Shown: piece after piece, positions 1 through 8,033 of the stretch
Layout of the letters: every line of letters starts with the position of its first letter
Position numbering within the stretch: the first letter of the stretch is position 1
Made by a program: the position numbers and the translations under genes
NCBI GenBank assembly: GCA_033794685.1
Contig: JARAYZ010000008.1
Origin: Lentzea sp033794685
GTDB lineage: Bacteria > Actinomycetota > Actinomycetes > Mycobacteriales > Pseudonocardiaceae
Length of the DNA stretch: 64,000 nucleotides
Direction: 5' to 3' (one strand)
The notes under the pieces: generated by a model
What the model was told of the DNA's origin: nothing
The model's database searches: none
The model's input: the letters and a program-made list of their open reading frames with translations, nothing else

Positions 1-822
1 GCGCAGCAGCTCCTCGACTGCCGCCGGCACCTCGTCCGGCCGTTCGCCGAGCCGCACCCACTCGTCGCGGTGGTGCCCCAGCAACGTCAGGACCGAGCTG
101 GCCAGGTGACAGGCAGTGGAGTCGCCACCGGCGCCCAGCAACGTGTATCCGAGGCCGATGAGTTCGCCGACCTCCAGCTTGTCGTCGCCGATCCGCGCCT
201 CGGTCAGCGCCGACAGCACGTCGTCACCGGGCGCGGCCATCTTGCCGAACACCAGCGCTGCCATGAACTCGCCGAGCTGCTCCCCCGCCGCGGCCGCCAG
301 TTCCGGCGCGTCGACGGCGGCGAACTCGCGGATCAGCCGGGCGAACGTGTCGCGGTCGCCGGCGGGCACACCCAACAGGTCGCTGATCGCGATGATGGCC
401 AGGGGGAACGTGAACCTGCCGAGCAGGTCGACGGGACCTTCCAGCGCCTCCTCGTCCGCCCGGTCCAGCAACTCTGTCACGAGCTGCTGGATTCTTGGTC
501 GCATGGACTCGATCCGGTCGACCGAGAACGCCTGGGAGACCAGGTCTCGCAACCGGGTGTGCGCGGGCGGGTCCAGCGAGATGATCATTCCGGGCGGCGC
601 CTGGAACAGTCCGGGAAAGGTCGGCGCGGCCGGGTCGTAGGACGCCGCGCGGGAGAACCGCACGTCGTCGAGCACCACGCGGACCGAGTCCTGGGTGGTG
701 GCGATCCAGCAGTGACCGCCGCCGTTCGCGGGCAGGCGCACGACAGGACTCGACGCGCGGAACCCGGCGAACTCCGGCGCCGGACCGCGATAGCTGGATC
801 CGGGAACGGGAAAGGAAACCAC
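1..822 (-). CDS. Cytochrome P450, N-terminal 274 residues (runs off left edge)
   Basis: A haem monooxygenase whose C-terminal part lies outside the window. The frame is open from a GTG at 822, preceded by GAGGAG about 8 bases upstream. Visible P450 marks are the C-helix region DPPAHTRLRDLV (residues 84-95), the I-helix oxygen-binding motif AGGDST (231-236) and the K-helix E271-L-L-R274 exactly at the window edge. The haem-ligand Cys loop is not in view. Bacterial class P450s of this type usually have about 400 residues. It heads away from the NmrA-type reductase gene and probably belongs to the specialised-metabolism locus that fills the next 16 kb. Substrate unknown. Confidence 0.9.
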   Translation of the reverse strand, partial: MVSFPVPGSSYRGPAPEFAGFRASSPVVRLPANGGGHCWIATTQDSVRVVLDDVRFSRAASYDPAAPTFPGLFQAPPGMIISLDPPAHTRLRDLVSQAFSVDRIESMRPRIQQLVTELLDRADEEALEGPVDLLGRFTFPLAIIAISDLLGVPAGDRDTFARLIREFAAVDAPELAAAAGEQLGEFMAALVFGKMAAPGDDVLSALTEARIGDDKLEVGELIGLGYTLLGAGGDSTACHLASSVLTLLGHHRDEWVRLGERPDEVPAAVEELLR

Positions 823-964
823 CGTGCGCTCCTCGACGACTAGGGGGTTGTTTCCGCAGGTTAGGAGCCCTGACCTGAAGCACGATCTAGTGCCGTTCGA
901 GTGACCGGGTGAACGCTGAGCGTGATCAGCCATTCAGGCGAACCACCCACTCCGGGAGATCCAC

Positions 965-1801
965 ATGACCATCCTCGTCACGGGGGCGCGCGGCAACGTC
1001 GGCCGTCGCGTGCTTCAGCGGCTCTACGCGGCCGGTCACAGCCTCCGCGCGTCCGGCCGAAATCCCGCCGAGCTCGAAGTCCCCGAAGGTGTGGAGACCG
1101 TCGCGCTCGACCTCAACGACCCGGAGACGTTCGTCGCGGCCCTCGCCGGTGTCTCCAAGGTCCTGCTCTACGCGGAGCCGGACGGCATCGTGAAGTTCCT
1201 CGACGAGGCCGAGAAGGCGGGTGTCGAGCAGGTCGTGCTGCTGTCGTCGAACACCGTCGGCCTGCCGGGCGCCGAGAAGGACCCGCTGGCGCACCACCAC
1301 GTGCTCGTCGAGGAGGCCGTGGTCGCCTCGGGCCTGAACTACACCATCCTGCGGCCCGGCGCTTTCATGAGCAACGCGTTCGGCTGGAGCTACTCGCTGC
1401 AGCAGGGCGACACGATCGACCAGGTCTTCCCCGAGGCCCAGGTGGCCCCGGTGCACGAGGACGACATCGCCGACGTGGCCGTGGTCGCGTTGACGGAGAA
1501 GAAGCTCCAGGACGAGATCGTCGACCTCACGGGCCCCGAGTCGCTGACGTTCCGCCAGGAACTGGAGATCGTCGGTGACGTGCTCGGCCGCAAGCTCGTG
1601 ATCAACGGGCTGACGCGGGAGGAGGGCGAGGCGCAGATGAGCAACTTCGTGCCCCCGCCCGTGCTCACCTCACTGCTCAACCAGTGGGAGGCCGCGGTCG
1701 GCGTCGTCGCGGACACCGGCGCCACGGCCGAGCGCATCACCGGCAAGCCGGCCCGCACCTTCCGCCAGTGGGTGGAAGAGCACGCCTCGTTCCTTGCCTG
1801 A
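965..1801 (+). CDS. NmrA-like NAD(P)-binding reductase (atypical SDR)
   Basis: A 278-residue Rossmann protein. The dinucleotide-binding motif VTGARGNVG lies at residues 5-13, followed by the GRNP segment that typically reads the NADP phosphate. There is no classical YxxxK catalytic pair, as is usual in the NmrA/QOR2-like atypical SDR group. A Shine-Dalgarno GGGAG lies 8 bases before the ATG. The gene is divergent from the P450 at the left edge. It could reduce a pathway intermediate or act as a redox sensor; the sequence does not decide. The same family includes NAD(P)H:quinone reductases. Confidence 0.85.
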   Translation: MTILVTGARGNVGRRVLQRLYAAGHSLRASGRNPAELEVPEGVETVALDLNDPETFVAALAGVSKVLLYAEPDGIVKFLDEAEKAGVEQVVLLSSNTVGLPGAEKDPLAHHHVLVEEAVVASGLNYTILRPGAFMSNAFGWSYSLQQGDTIDQVFPEAQVAPVHEDDIADVAVVALTEKKLQDEIVDLTGPESLTFRQELEIVGDVLGRKLVINGLTREEGEAQMSNFVPPPVLTSLLNQWEAAVGVVADTGATAERITGKPARTFRQWVEEHASFLA

Positions 1802-1857
1802 CAACGTTGCCGGAGCCGGGATGAGGGCGGCGGACCCACCCCGGCCCCGGTCGCGTG

Positions 1858-2310
1858 TCAGACTCGGGACATCGTGAACGTGATGTTCGAGGTGCCCAGG
1901 TTCGTGCCGTCCGCGAGGAAGAACGTGGACGGGCCGGCGCTGGTGAAGTTGTTGGATCCACTTTGGACGGCGTCCTGGTCGAAGTCGACGTAGGCGAAGT
2001 AGGCGCCGTTCTCGTCGTAGACCTTCTCGCCGCGGAACTTGAAGTGGAACTTGTTCACGCCGGTGACCCACCAGGTGCCCTGCGTGGTGGTGTTCTGCTC
2101 GTTGGTGACGAACACCTTGCCGTTGGCCTTGAACTGCAGCTGCGTCGGGTGGTCGCCGTCCGTGCGGGTCACGTACCCGGTCCAGTTGCCGACGGGTGTG
2201 CATGTCGCGTTCGCCGCGGTCGCCATGCCAGACAAGGCAAGCAGGACCACGGCCGTGATCGCTCCTATGCGCGCGAAGAAGGCCGAACGTTTCGGAGTGA
2301 ACGTCTGCAT
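1858..2310 (-). CDS. Small secreted lipocalin-like protein A
   Basis: A 150-residue precursor. The ATG at 2310 follows AGGAG by 8 bases and starts a clear signal peptide: a basic N-terminus (TPKRS), a hydrophobic core, then an ANA-type cleavage site near residue 33. The mature part is beta-rich and starts with a GNW-containing strand, as in lipocalin/avidin-like barrels. It resembles the product of 5434-5907: both have a G-x-W strand followed by V-T, a second G-x-W strand, an F-x-F strand and a shared DENG turn. Longer upstream starts exist but lack a ribosome site. No function is known; binding of a small molecule is a guess from the fold. Confidence 0.75.
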   Translation of the reverse strand: MQTFTPKRSAFFARIGAITAVVLLALSGMATAANATCTPVGNWTGYVTRTDGDHPTQLQFKANGKVFVTNEQNTTTQGTWWVTGVNKFHFKFRGEKVYDENGAYFAYVDFDQDAVQSGSNNFTSAGPSTFFLADGTNLGTSNITFTMSRV

Positions 2311-2438
2311 CTGTGTGGCTCCTGATCCAGGTGGCGTGCGACGGACGCGCGCAACCGTGGACGACCCCTCTCGACGCAAACTTCAGAACGGCTCGAACAC
2401 GCCGTTTTCCGGTGCGGCACAAGCTCATCTCGACCTGG

Positions 2439-2459
2439 GTAACGCAAAGTTTTCGTTAC
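2439..2459. promoter_or_regulatory. Operator-like inverted repeat in a divergent promoter
   Basis: GTAACG and CGTTAC flank nine AT-rich bases between secreted protein A (minus strand) and the carrier-protein gene (plus strand). The position suits a site controlling both. No regulator has been matched to it. Confidence 0.35.
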
Positions 2460-2483
2460 TCATGAGCTGACAGGGAGGACGCC

Positions 2484-2708
2484 GTGGCCGAACGCGAGAC
2501 AGAGCTCTGCGAGCTGTTCGGGGAGGTGCTCGGGGTACCGGGGATCGAGCCGGACGACCACTTCTTCGATCTGGGGGGCCATTCGCTGCTGGCGTCGAAG
2601 CTCGTCAAGCAGGTCCACGAGCGGTACGGCGTCCGCGTCCCGTTGCGCAGCTTCTACGAGGACCCGACGGCGCGTGCCGTCGCCAAGCAGCTGGACCAGG
2701 CAGCCTAG
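2484..2708 (+). CDS. Free-standing acyl/peptidyl carrier protein
   Basis: A 74-residue single carrier domain. The phosphopantetheine attachment motif is DLGGHSLLA with Ser34, the form typical of NRPS peptidyl carrier proteins rather than the DSL motif of fatty-acid ACPs. GTG start with GGGAGG 7 bases upstream. It is followed after 9 bases by the KAS III-like gene, and a convergent free adenylation gene lies just beyond, so it most likely carries the amino acid activated by that enzyme. A separate housekeeping ACP is present at 49858-50094, which supports a dedicated role here. Confidence 0.9.
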   Translation: MAERETELCELFGEVLGVPGIEPDDHFFDLGGHSLLASKLVKQVHERYGVRVPLRSFYEDPTARAVAKQLDQAA

Positions 2709-2717
2709 GAGTTCGAG

Positions 2718-3758
2718 ATGCGATGGAATGACCTGTACATCGCCGGTGTGGGCACATACCTGCCCGAGCAGGTCGAGACGGTGGACGACGCCATCGCGGC
2801 CGGCCGGTACACAGAAGAGAAGAAGGCCATGAACGGCTATCGGGAGCTGCGGGTCGCCGCTCCCGGTGAGACCGGTCCCGTCATGGCCGCGAAGGCCGGC
2901 CTGGAAGCGGTGGAGCGCTCCGGGCTGAGCCCGCTGGACTTCGGCCTGACCGTGCATGCCTCCCTGTCGCACCAAGGGCTCGACCTGTGGACGCCGGCGA
3001 GTTACGTGCAGGCCAACACCGTCGGCGGCACCGGGCCCGCGTTCGAGGTCAAGCAGGGCTGCAACGGCCTCATGGCCGCGGTGGACCTGGCCGCCTCGTA
3101 CCTCTCCTCGCACAGGGACCTGCCGGCGGCGCTGGTGACCGCGGGCGACGCGTTCCACCTGCCCTACTTCGACCGGTGGGCCTCGGAGGAGCAGAACGTG
3201 AACGGGGACGGCGCGGGGGCGCTGGTCCTGTCGAACCGGTCCGGCTTCGCCCGGATCCGCTCGATCCACTCGCACGCCGACTCGACGCTCGAGCAGATGT
3301 CGCGCGGCTACCAGCCGTGGACCACGGGGCCGTTCGCGGACGGCCAGACCCTGCAGCTCAACAGCGGCGTCGACGACTTCCTGCAGAACGCCGACGTCGA
3401 CCTCGACGACATGATCTCGCGCATCGGCGGCGGTGTTCGGCACTCGCTCAAGATGGCGTTGTACGAGGCGGAGATCGAGCTCGCCGACGCGCGCTTCTTC
3501 CTGCACCAGCAACTCGCGGAGACCATCGTCACGCACGGCATCTGCGGACTGCTGGGCGTCGACCGGGCCTCCACCACGTACGACTGGGCCAAGCAGTACA
3601 GCATGGTCGGCACCGCGGACATCGCGATCGGACTCGACCACGTGCTGGCCGAGCGCGACCCGAAGCCCGGCGACCTCGTCGTCCTGCAGTCCTCCGGCGC
3701 GGGGTACGTCTGGACCGCGGCCGTGATCGAGATCCTCGAAGTGCCCTCCTGGGTCTGA
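2718..3758 (+). CDS. KAS III-like acyltransferase with a Cys-His-Asp active site
   Basis: A 346-residue thiolase-fold protein. The nucleophile is Cys115 (KQGCNG) and the first His is His263 (FLHQQ, aligning with PHQAN of FabH). The third FabH residue, the Asn of SGNTS, is missing: the aligned stretch reads VGTAD, and Asp301 is the likely replacement. KAS III-like enzymes with Cys-His-Asp, such as CerJ, transfer acyl groups to hydroxyl or amine acceptors instead of condensing them, and related proteins (CloN2 group) move acyl groups between carriers. It is translationally close to the carrier gene. Predicted role: acyl or aminoacyl transfer from that carrier. The true FabH of the cell is at 48834-49811. 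Confidence 0.82.
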   Translation: MRWNDLYIAGVGTYLPEQVETVDDAIAAGRYTEEKKAMNGYRELRVAAPGETGPVMAAKAGLEAVERSGLSPLDFGLTVHASLSHQGLDLWTPASYVQANTVGGTGPAFEVKQGCNGLMAAVDLAASYLSSHRDLPAALVTAGDAFHLPYFDRWASEEQNVNGDGAGALVLSNRSGFARIRSIHSHADSTLEQMSRGYQPWTTGPFADGQTLQLNSGVDDFLQNADVDLDDMISRIGGGVRHSLKMALYEAEIELADARFFLHQQLAETIVTHGICGLLGVDRASTTYDWAKQYSMVGTADIAIGLDHVLAERDPKPGDLVVLQSSGAGYVWTAAVIEILEVPSWV

Positions 3759-3765
3759 CGAACTC

Positions 3766-3806
3766 GCGAAAGGGCCGGGCTCACCTTGCGAGCCCGGCCC
3801 TTTCGC
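3766..3806. terminator. Bidirectional terminator
   Basis: A 16-bp perfect stem (GCGAAAGGGCCGGGCT and its complement) with a 9-base loop between the convergent KAS III-like and adenylation genes. Confidence 0.85.
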
Positions 3807-3812
3807 GTGCGC

Positions 3813-5288
3813 TCAGACGTAGAGCGACTTCGAGTTCCAGTCCGGTTCCGGCAACGCCTTGCGGTCGGTCTTGCCGTTGGTCGTGATCGGCAGCTCGTCG
3901 AGCACGACGAACCCGGCCGGCACCATGTGCTCGGGCATGGTCGCGCGCATGTGGGCCTTCAGCGCCCGCTTGTCCAGTTCCTCACCGGACTTCACCACCC
4001 ACGCGATCAGCCTGCGGTCACCGCTGGGGTGCACGCGGAGGCTGACGGCGGCGGTGCGCACCTGCGGGTGCTCGGTCAGCGCGTTCTCGACCTCGCCCGG
4101 TTCGATCCGGAACCCGCGCAGCTTGAACTGGTCGTCGATGCGGCCGAGGAACTCGACCACGCCGTCCGCGCGCTTCCGTCCCTGGTCGCCGGTGCGGTAG
4201 TAGCGCTCGCCGTTCCAGCTACCGCGCACGAACTTCTCGTCCGTGAGGTCCTGGCGCTTCCAGTAGCCGCGGGCGACCTGCGCGCCGCCGATCCACAACT
4301 CGCCGTCGGTGCCGTCGGGAGCGGGCTTGCCGTCCACGACGACGACCACCTCGACGTTCTGCAGCTGGGTGCCGATCGGCACGGCGCCGCCGAGGTCCTC
4401 GTCCGCGCCGATGCGGTGGCAGGTGGCGAACGTCGTGGTCTCGGTCGGCCCGTAGCCGTTGACGATCTGCAGCTCCGGCACGGCTTCGCGCAGCCTCCGC
4501 ACGTGCGGCACGGACACCACGTCGCCGCCGGTCATCACGGTGTGCAGGCCCTTGAACGCGTCGACGTCGACGTCGATCTGCCGGTGGAACAGGGCCGCGG
4601 TGAACCACAGGACGCTGATCTCGTTGGACCGCAGCAGGTCTCCGAGTTCCTCGGCCTGCACGACGCCGGGCGGGGCGAGCACGACGCGGGCGCCGTTGAG
4701 GAGCGCGCCCCAGATCTCGAACGTAGCCGCGTCGAACGCGACCGGCGCGAGCTGCAGCAGCCGGTCGTCCGGGGTGATGTCCACGTAGTTGGGCGCGGTG
4801 ACGAGGTTGGTGATGTTGCGGTGCTCGACCATCACCGACTTGGGCCTGCCCGTCGACCCCGAGGTGTACATCAGGTAGGCGAGGTCCTCCGGGGCCACGA
4901 CCGGAAGCTCCACTGTGGACTTCAGACCGGGCGGCGGGACCTTCAGCGTCGTGTAGCCGGCGAAGAACCGGCCGATGACCAGGGACACGTCGGCGTCCGC
5001 GAGCATCATGGAGACCCGCGACTCCGGGTCCTCCTGGTCGATCGGCACGTAGGCGGCGCCGGCCTTGAGCACCCCCAGCAGTGCCACGACGAGCTGCGGC
5101 GATCGTTCCAGGCACACCGCGACCCGGTCGCCGGGCCGCACTCCGGACTCGACGAGCTCACCGGCCAGGGCGTCCGACCACCTGTCCAGCTCGGCATAGC
5201 TCACCGAACCCCGTTCCGCGGACAGCGCCACCGCGTCGGGCGTTCTGGCCGCCCGGCAGCGGAACGCGTCGGTCACCGATGCAGACAT
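3813..5288 (-). CDS. Stand-alone NRPS adenylation protein, valine-like pocket
   Basis: A 491-residue amino acid:carrier protein ligase (AMP-forming). The ATG at 5288 follows GAGAGGAG by 7 bases; further upstream starts have none. Core motifs: A3 YTSGSTGRPK (141-150), A4 with Asp186, A5 NGYGPTET (277-284), A8 with RGFRIEPGE, A10 NGKTDRK. Reading the Stachelhaus positions by eye gives D186 A187 F190 W228 M252 G254 G278 T286 F287 plus the A10 Lys. That is one change from the valine code DAFWIGGTFK. No condensation or carrier domain is fused. It probably loads valine or a near relative onto the free carrier protein at 2484-2708. The specificity call is inference. Confidence 0.9.
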   Translation of the reverse strand: MSASVTDAFRCRAARTPDAVALSAERGSVSYAELDRWSDALAGELVESGVRPGDRVAVCLERSPQLVVALLGVLKAGAAYVPIDQEDPESRVSMMLADADVSLVIGRFFAGYTTLKVPPPGLKSTVELPVVAPEDLAYLMYTSGSTGRPKSVMVEHRNITNLVTAPNYVDITPDDRLLQLAPVAFDAATFEIWGALLNGARVVLAPPGVVQAEELGDLLRSNEISVLWFTAALFHRQIDVDVDAFKGLHTVMTGGDVVSVPHVRRLREAVPELQIVNGYGPTETTTFATCHRIGADEDLGGAVPIGTQLQNVEVVVVVDGKPAPDGTDGELWIGGAQVARGYWKRQDLTDEKFVRGSWNGERYYRTGDQGRKRADGVVEFLGRIDDQFKLRGFRIEPGEVENALTEHPQVRTAAVSLRVHPSGDRRLIAWVVKSGEELDKRALKAHMRATMPEHMVPAGFVVLDELPITTNGKTDRKALPEPDWNSKSLYV

Positions 5289-5433
5289 GCCCCAGCTCCT
5301 CTCGCTTTCCCCCATCCTGCGCAAGTCACCTCGACTCCCCCTCGGGTCACAACTGGCGCTACAGGGGTGTTTGAGCTGCCCGAACAACACTCAGCGCATT
5401 CCGCTGCCCCACCCGACCGGAGGCGCATCCCTC

Positions 5434-5907
5434 ATGAACGTCCGCAAGAAGGCACTGGCCGCCGTGGCCGCCGTTGCGCTGGCAGTCCCCGTCGTCGCCG
5501 CCGCTGGTGCCACCGCGAAGCCCAACTACGAGAACGCGCTCGTCGGCCGCTGGGACCTCACGGTGACCATCCACATCGAGGAACCGCCGCTGCTCACGCC
5601 GCTGTTCTGCGACTTCACCGCCGACTACCAGCTGCACTGCGTGACCAAGCCGGGTTACCCCGACGAGCTCGAGGGCCGTGGCGTCTGGACGGCCCAGAAG
5701 GACGGCCAGTTCAGCTTCTGGATCACCCACCACGCCCACCGCGACGAGAACGGCAACCCGGTCGGCTCGATCAACGCGAGCCACCTGGGCAAGATCAGCC
5801 CCAACAAGAAGAAGTTCACCACCAAGGCCCACACGTACATCAACATGAACGACGGCACCCCGTGGCAGGGTCCCGTCAACGTCGACGGTGACGCGAAGCG
5901 CATCTGA
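5434..5907 (+). CDS. Small secreted lipocalin-like protein B
   Basis: A 157-residue precursor. The ATG at 5434 follows GGAGG by 11 bases and opens a standard Sec signal peptide (basic VRKK, then an Ala/Val core ending near residue 28). The mature part is beta-rich, with two Cys (near residues 52 and 62) that could pair. It shares the G-x-W, F-x-F and DENG landmarks with secreted protein A at 1858-2310, so the two are probably paralogues placed on either side of the carrier/acyltransferase/adenylation genes. Function unknown. Confidence 0.75.
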   Translation: MNVRKKALAAVAAVALAVPVVAAAGATAKPNYENALVGRWDLTVTIHIEEPPLLTPLFCDFTADYQLHCVTKPGYPDELEGRGVWTAQKDGQFSFWITHHAHRDENGNPVGSINASHLGKISPNKKKFTTKAHTYINMNDGTPWQGPVNVDGDAKRI

Positions 5908-5914
5908 AGTCCTG

Positions 5915-5960
5915 CAACGCGAAAGGCCCCCTCGCACACGTGAGGGGGCCTTTCGCGTTG
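5915..5960. terminator. Strong hairpin terminator after secreted protein B
   Basis: A 19-bp perfect stem starting CAACGCGAAAGGCC with an 8-base loop, directly after the stop codon. Confidence 0.88.
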
Positions 5961-5983
5961 ACGGAAGAACGGCCCTGAAAACG

Positions 5984-6018
5984 CCTGAGGCCCCAGGCTT
6001 CTCGCCTGGGGCCTCAGG
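5984..6018. terminator. Terminator for the exporter gene
   Basis: A 14-bp perfect stem (CCTGAGGCCCCAGG) with a 7-base loop just beyond the stop of the minus-strand exporter gene. Confidence 0.8.
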
Positions 6019-6035
6019 ATTCCAGCGGGAGAGAA

Positions 6036-7787
6036 CTACGCCTTGGCGGTGTCCTCAGCGCCCTCTTCGGCACCGTCCTCGGCCGGCGCGCCCCACTCCT
6101 CCTGCTTCAGCCAGCGAGGCAGGAAGGAGGCGAGCAGCAACGCCAGCGCGGCGAAGCCGAAGCCGACGTACAGCGTGGTGCGGAACGCGTCCGTGAAGGA
6201 CTGGCCCGCGGCCTGGTGCGTGTACTTGTCGGCGATCGCCTTGGCCTGCGGGTCGTTCTGCACGGCCGCGCACGCCGCCCCGTCCGGGGTTCCACCGAAC
6301 GTGGTGGCGGCACAGGTCTGGAACGAGCCCGCGAGTTCGGTGGCCCTGGCGTCGGCGACACCGGCGGCCACGAGCTCCTGGCGGACCTGCGGGGCCAGCG
6401 ACTCCGCGTTGGTCGCGCCGTTGGAGGCCAGCGGAGCGAAGAACGCCAGCGTCACGACCGAGATGCCGACCGCGAAACCGAGCTGCTGCTTGGTGTTGAT
6501 CAGGCCGGATGCCGCACCCGCGTCCTCGTGCGGCACCTCCTGCAGGGCGAACAGCGCGATCGGGGTCGCGGTCATGCCGAAACCGAGACCGATGAGCAGA
6601 AGTCCGGGGACCAGGCCCCAGCTGGTGATGTCCGGGCTGACCGAGAACAGCAGCACCGCGACACCGATGGCGATCACGACGGCACCGGCCTGCAGGACGG
6701 CGCGACCGAACTTCGGCACCAGCGCGATGACCGAGGCCGACGCGGTGATGAAGGCACCGATGCAGAACGCCAGCAGCGTGACACCGGTCCGCAGCGGCGA
6801 GAAGCCCAGACCCTCCTGCAGGTACAGGTAGAGGGCCAGCATGAACATGCCGGTGAAGCTGAACATGCCCAGCATCAGCGCGAGGGCCGCGGAGAAGCTG
6901 CGGGACTTGAACAGGTTCAGCGGCACGAGGGGCATGCCGTCCTTGCGGTCCTTGGCCTTCTCGTAGGCGACGAAGCCGATGAAGCCGATGACGGAGGCGG
7001 CCATCAGCACGAAGCCCCACGCCGGCCAGTGCAGTTCACGGCCGAAGGTGAGCGGGAACAGCAGAGCGGTGAGGCTGACCGTCGCGATCACGACACCGAT
7101 CAGGTCGAGGCGGATCCGGCTCGGGGCCTTCGACTCGTTGATGTACTTCCAGCCCAGCACGTAGCCGAGGATGCCGATCGGCACGTTGACCAGGAAGATC
7201 GTCCGCCAGCTCCAGTCGAAGACGTTCCAGGCGACCAGGAGACCACCGACGAGCGGTGCGATGGTGGCCGCGAGACCACCGATGGTGCCCTGGATGGCGA
7301 AGACCGCGCCCTTCTCCTTGTCGGGGAAGGTGACGTGGATGATCGACATGACCTGCGGGACCATCAGGCCGGCCGCGAGACCCTGCGCGAGGCGGGAGGC
7401 CACGAGCATCTCGGGGTTGGTCGCGATACCGCACAGGAACGACGTGACGACGAAGCCGAGCACGCCGAGCTGGAACATCTTGCGGCGACCGTAGATGTCG
7501 CCGAGCCGGCCACCGGTGATCAGTGTGAGCGCGAACGCGAACACGTACCCGGCGGTGATCCACTGCAGCTGCACGAAGCTCGCGCCCATGCCGTGCTGGA
7601 TCGCGGGGAGGGCGACGTTGACGATGCTGCCGTCCAGCATGTCCATGAACGTCGCGACGGTCATGATGATGAACGCGATCCAGCGACGCGGGTCGGCCGC
7701 TGCCGGCGCGTCAACGACCGGAGCCGCCTGCGCGCCGGCAGTCGCCGACGGCGACTCCAGGTCGTGGTTGGTGTTGGTGGAGGTCAC
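6036..7787 (-). CDS. MFS multidrug/metabolite exporter, DHA2 (EmrB/QacA) family
   Basis: A 583-residue integral membrane protein with about 14 predicted helices. It has the DHA2 helix 1 signature MDMLDGSIVNVALP, motif A GGRLGDIYGRRK between helices 2 and 3, and an antiporter-type motif C around GGLAATIAPLVGG. The N-terminal 35 residues are an Ala/Pro-rich cytosolic tail and the C-terminus is acidic. The large loop between the last two helices contains two Cys. These pumps use proton antiport to expel small molecules. Set among biosynthetic genes, it is the likely exporter or self-resistance pump for the product. Confidence 0.9.
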   Translation of the reverse strand: MTSTNTNHDLESPSATAGAQAAPVVDAPAAADPRRWIAFIIMTVATFMDMLDGSIVNVALPAIQHGMGASFVQLQWITAGYVFAFALTLITGGRLGDIYGRRKMFQLGVLGFVVTSFLCGIATNPEMLVASRLAQGLAAGLMVPQVMSIIHVTFPDKEKGAVFAIQGTIGGLAATIAPLVGGLLVAWNVFDWSWRTIFLVNVPIGILGYVLGWKYINESKAPSRIRLDLIGVVIATVSLTALLFPLTFGRELHWPAWGFVLMAASVIGFIGFVAYEKAKDRKDGMPLVPLNLFKSRSFSAALALMLGMFSFTGMFMLALYLYLQEGLGFSPLRTGVTLLAFCIGAFITASASVIALVPKFGRAVLQAGAVVIAIGVAVLLFSVSPDITSWGLVPGLLLIGLGFGMTATPIALFALQEVPHEDAGAASGLINTKQQLGFAVGISVVTLAFFAPLASNGATNAESLAPQVRQELVAAGVADARATELAGSFQTCAATTFGGTPDGAACAAVQNDPQAKAIADKYTHQAAGQSFTDAFRTTLYVGFGFAALALLLASFLPRWLKQEEWGAPAEDGAEEGAEDTAKA

Positions 7788-7986
7788 GATTTCTCCTCAG
7801 AGGACTTGATTTCGCTGCGCACGACAGGCGATGGCTCAGGACTACTCGGGATGGCGTGAAGCCGATCGAGTTGAACGAGGTCCCACCTCCTGCCTGAAAA
7901 ACGACTGCCGGTCGATGACCTTCAGGGTGATCCCCTCCGCTTGAGTCCCGGTCAGGTCGCGGCGGAGCGTTTCGCGCGCATGCCGA

Positions 7987-8021
7987 AGGCCCTGGTGCCG
8001 GGGAGGTGGGCACCAGGGCCT
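7987..8021. terminator. Terminator for the flavin monooxygenase operon
   Basis: A 13-bp perfect stem AGGCCCTGGTGCC with a 9-base loop, 12 bases beyond the minus-strand stop at 8034. Confidence 0.8.
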
Positions 8022-8033
8022 GTCGATTCCGGG

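Noticed and set aside
3813..5288. Proline-to-pyrrole carboxylate pathway as for aminocoumarins (adenylation, carrier, dehydrogenase, KAS III-like)
   Set aside because: The pocket residues do not fit proline, and the flavoenzyme at 8034-9113 looks like a monooxygenase rather than a prolyl-carrier dehydrogenase.
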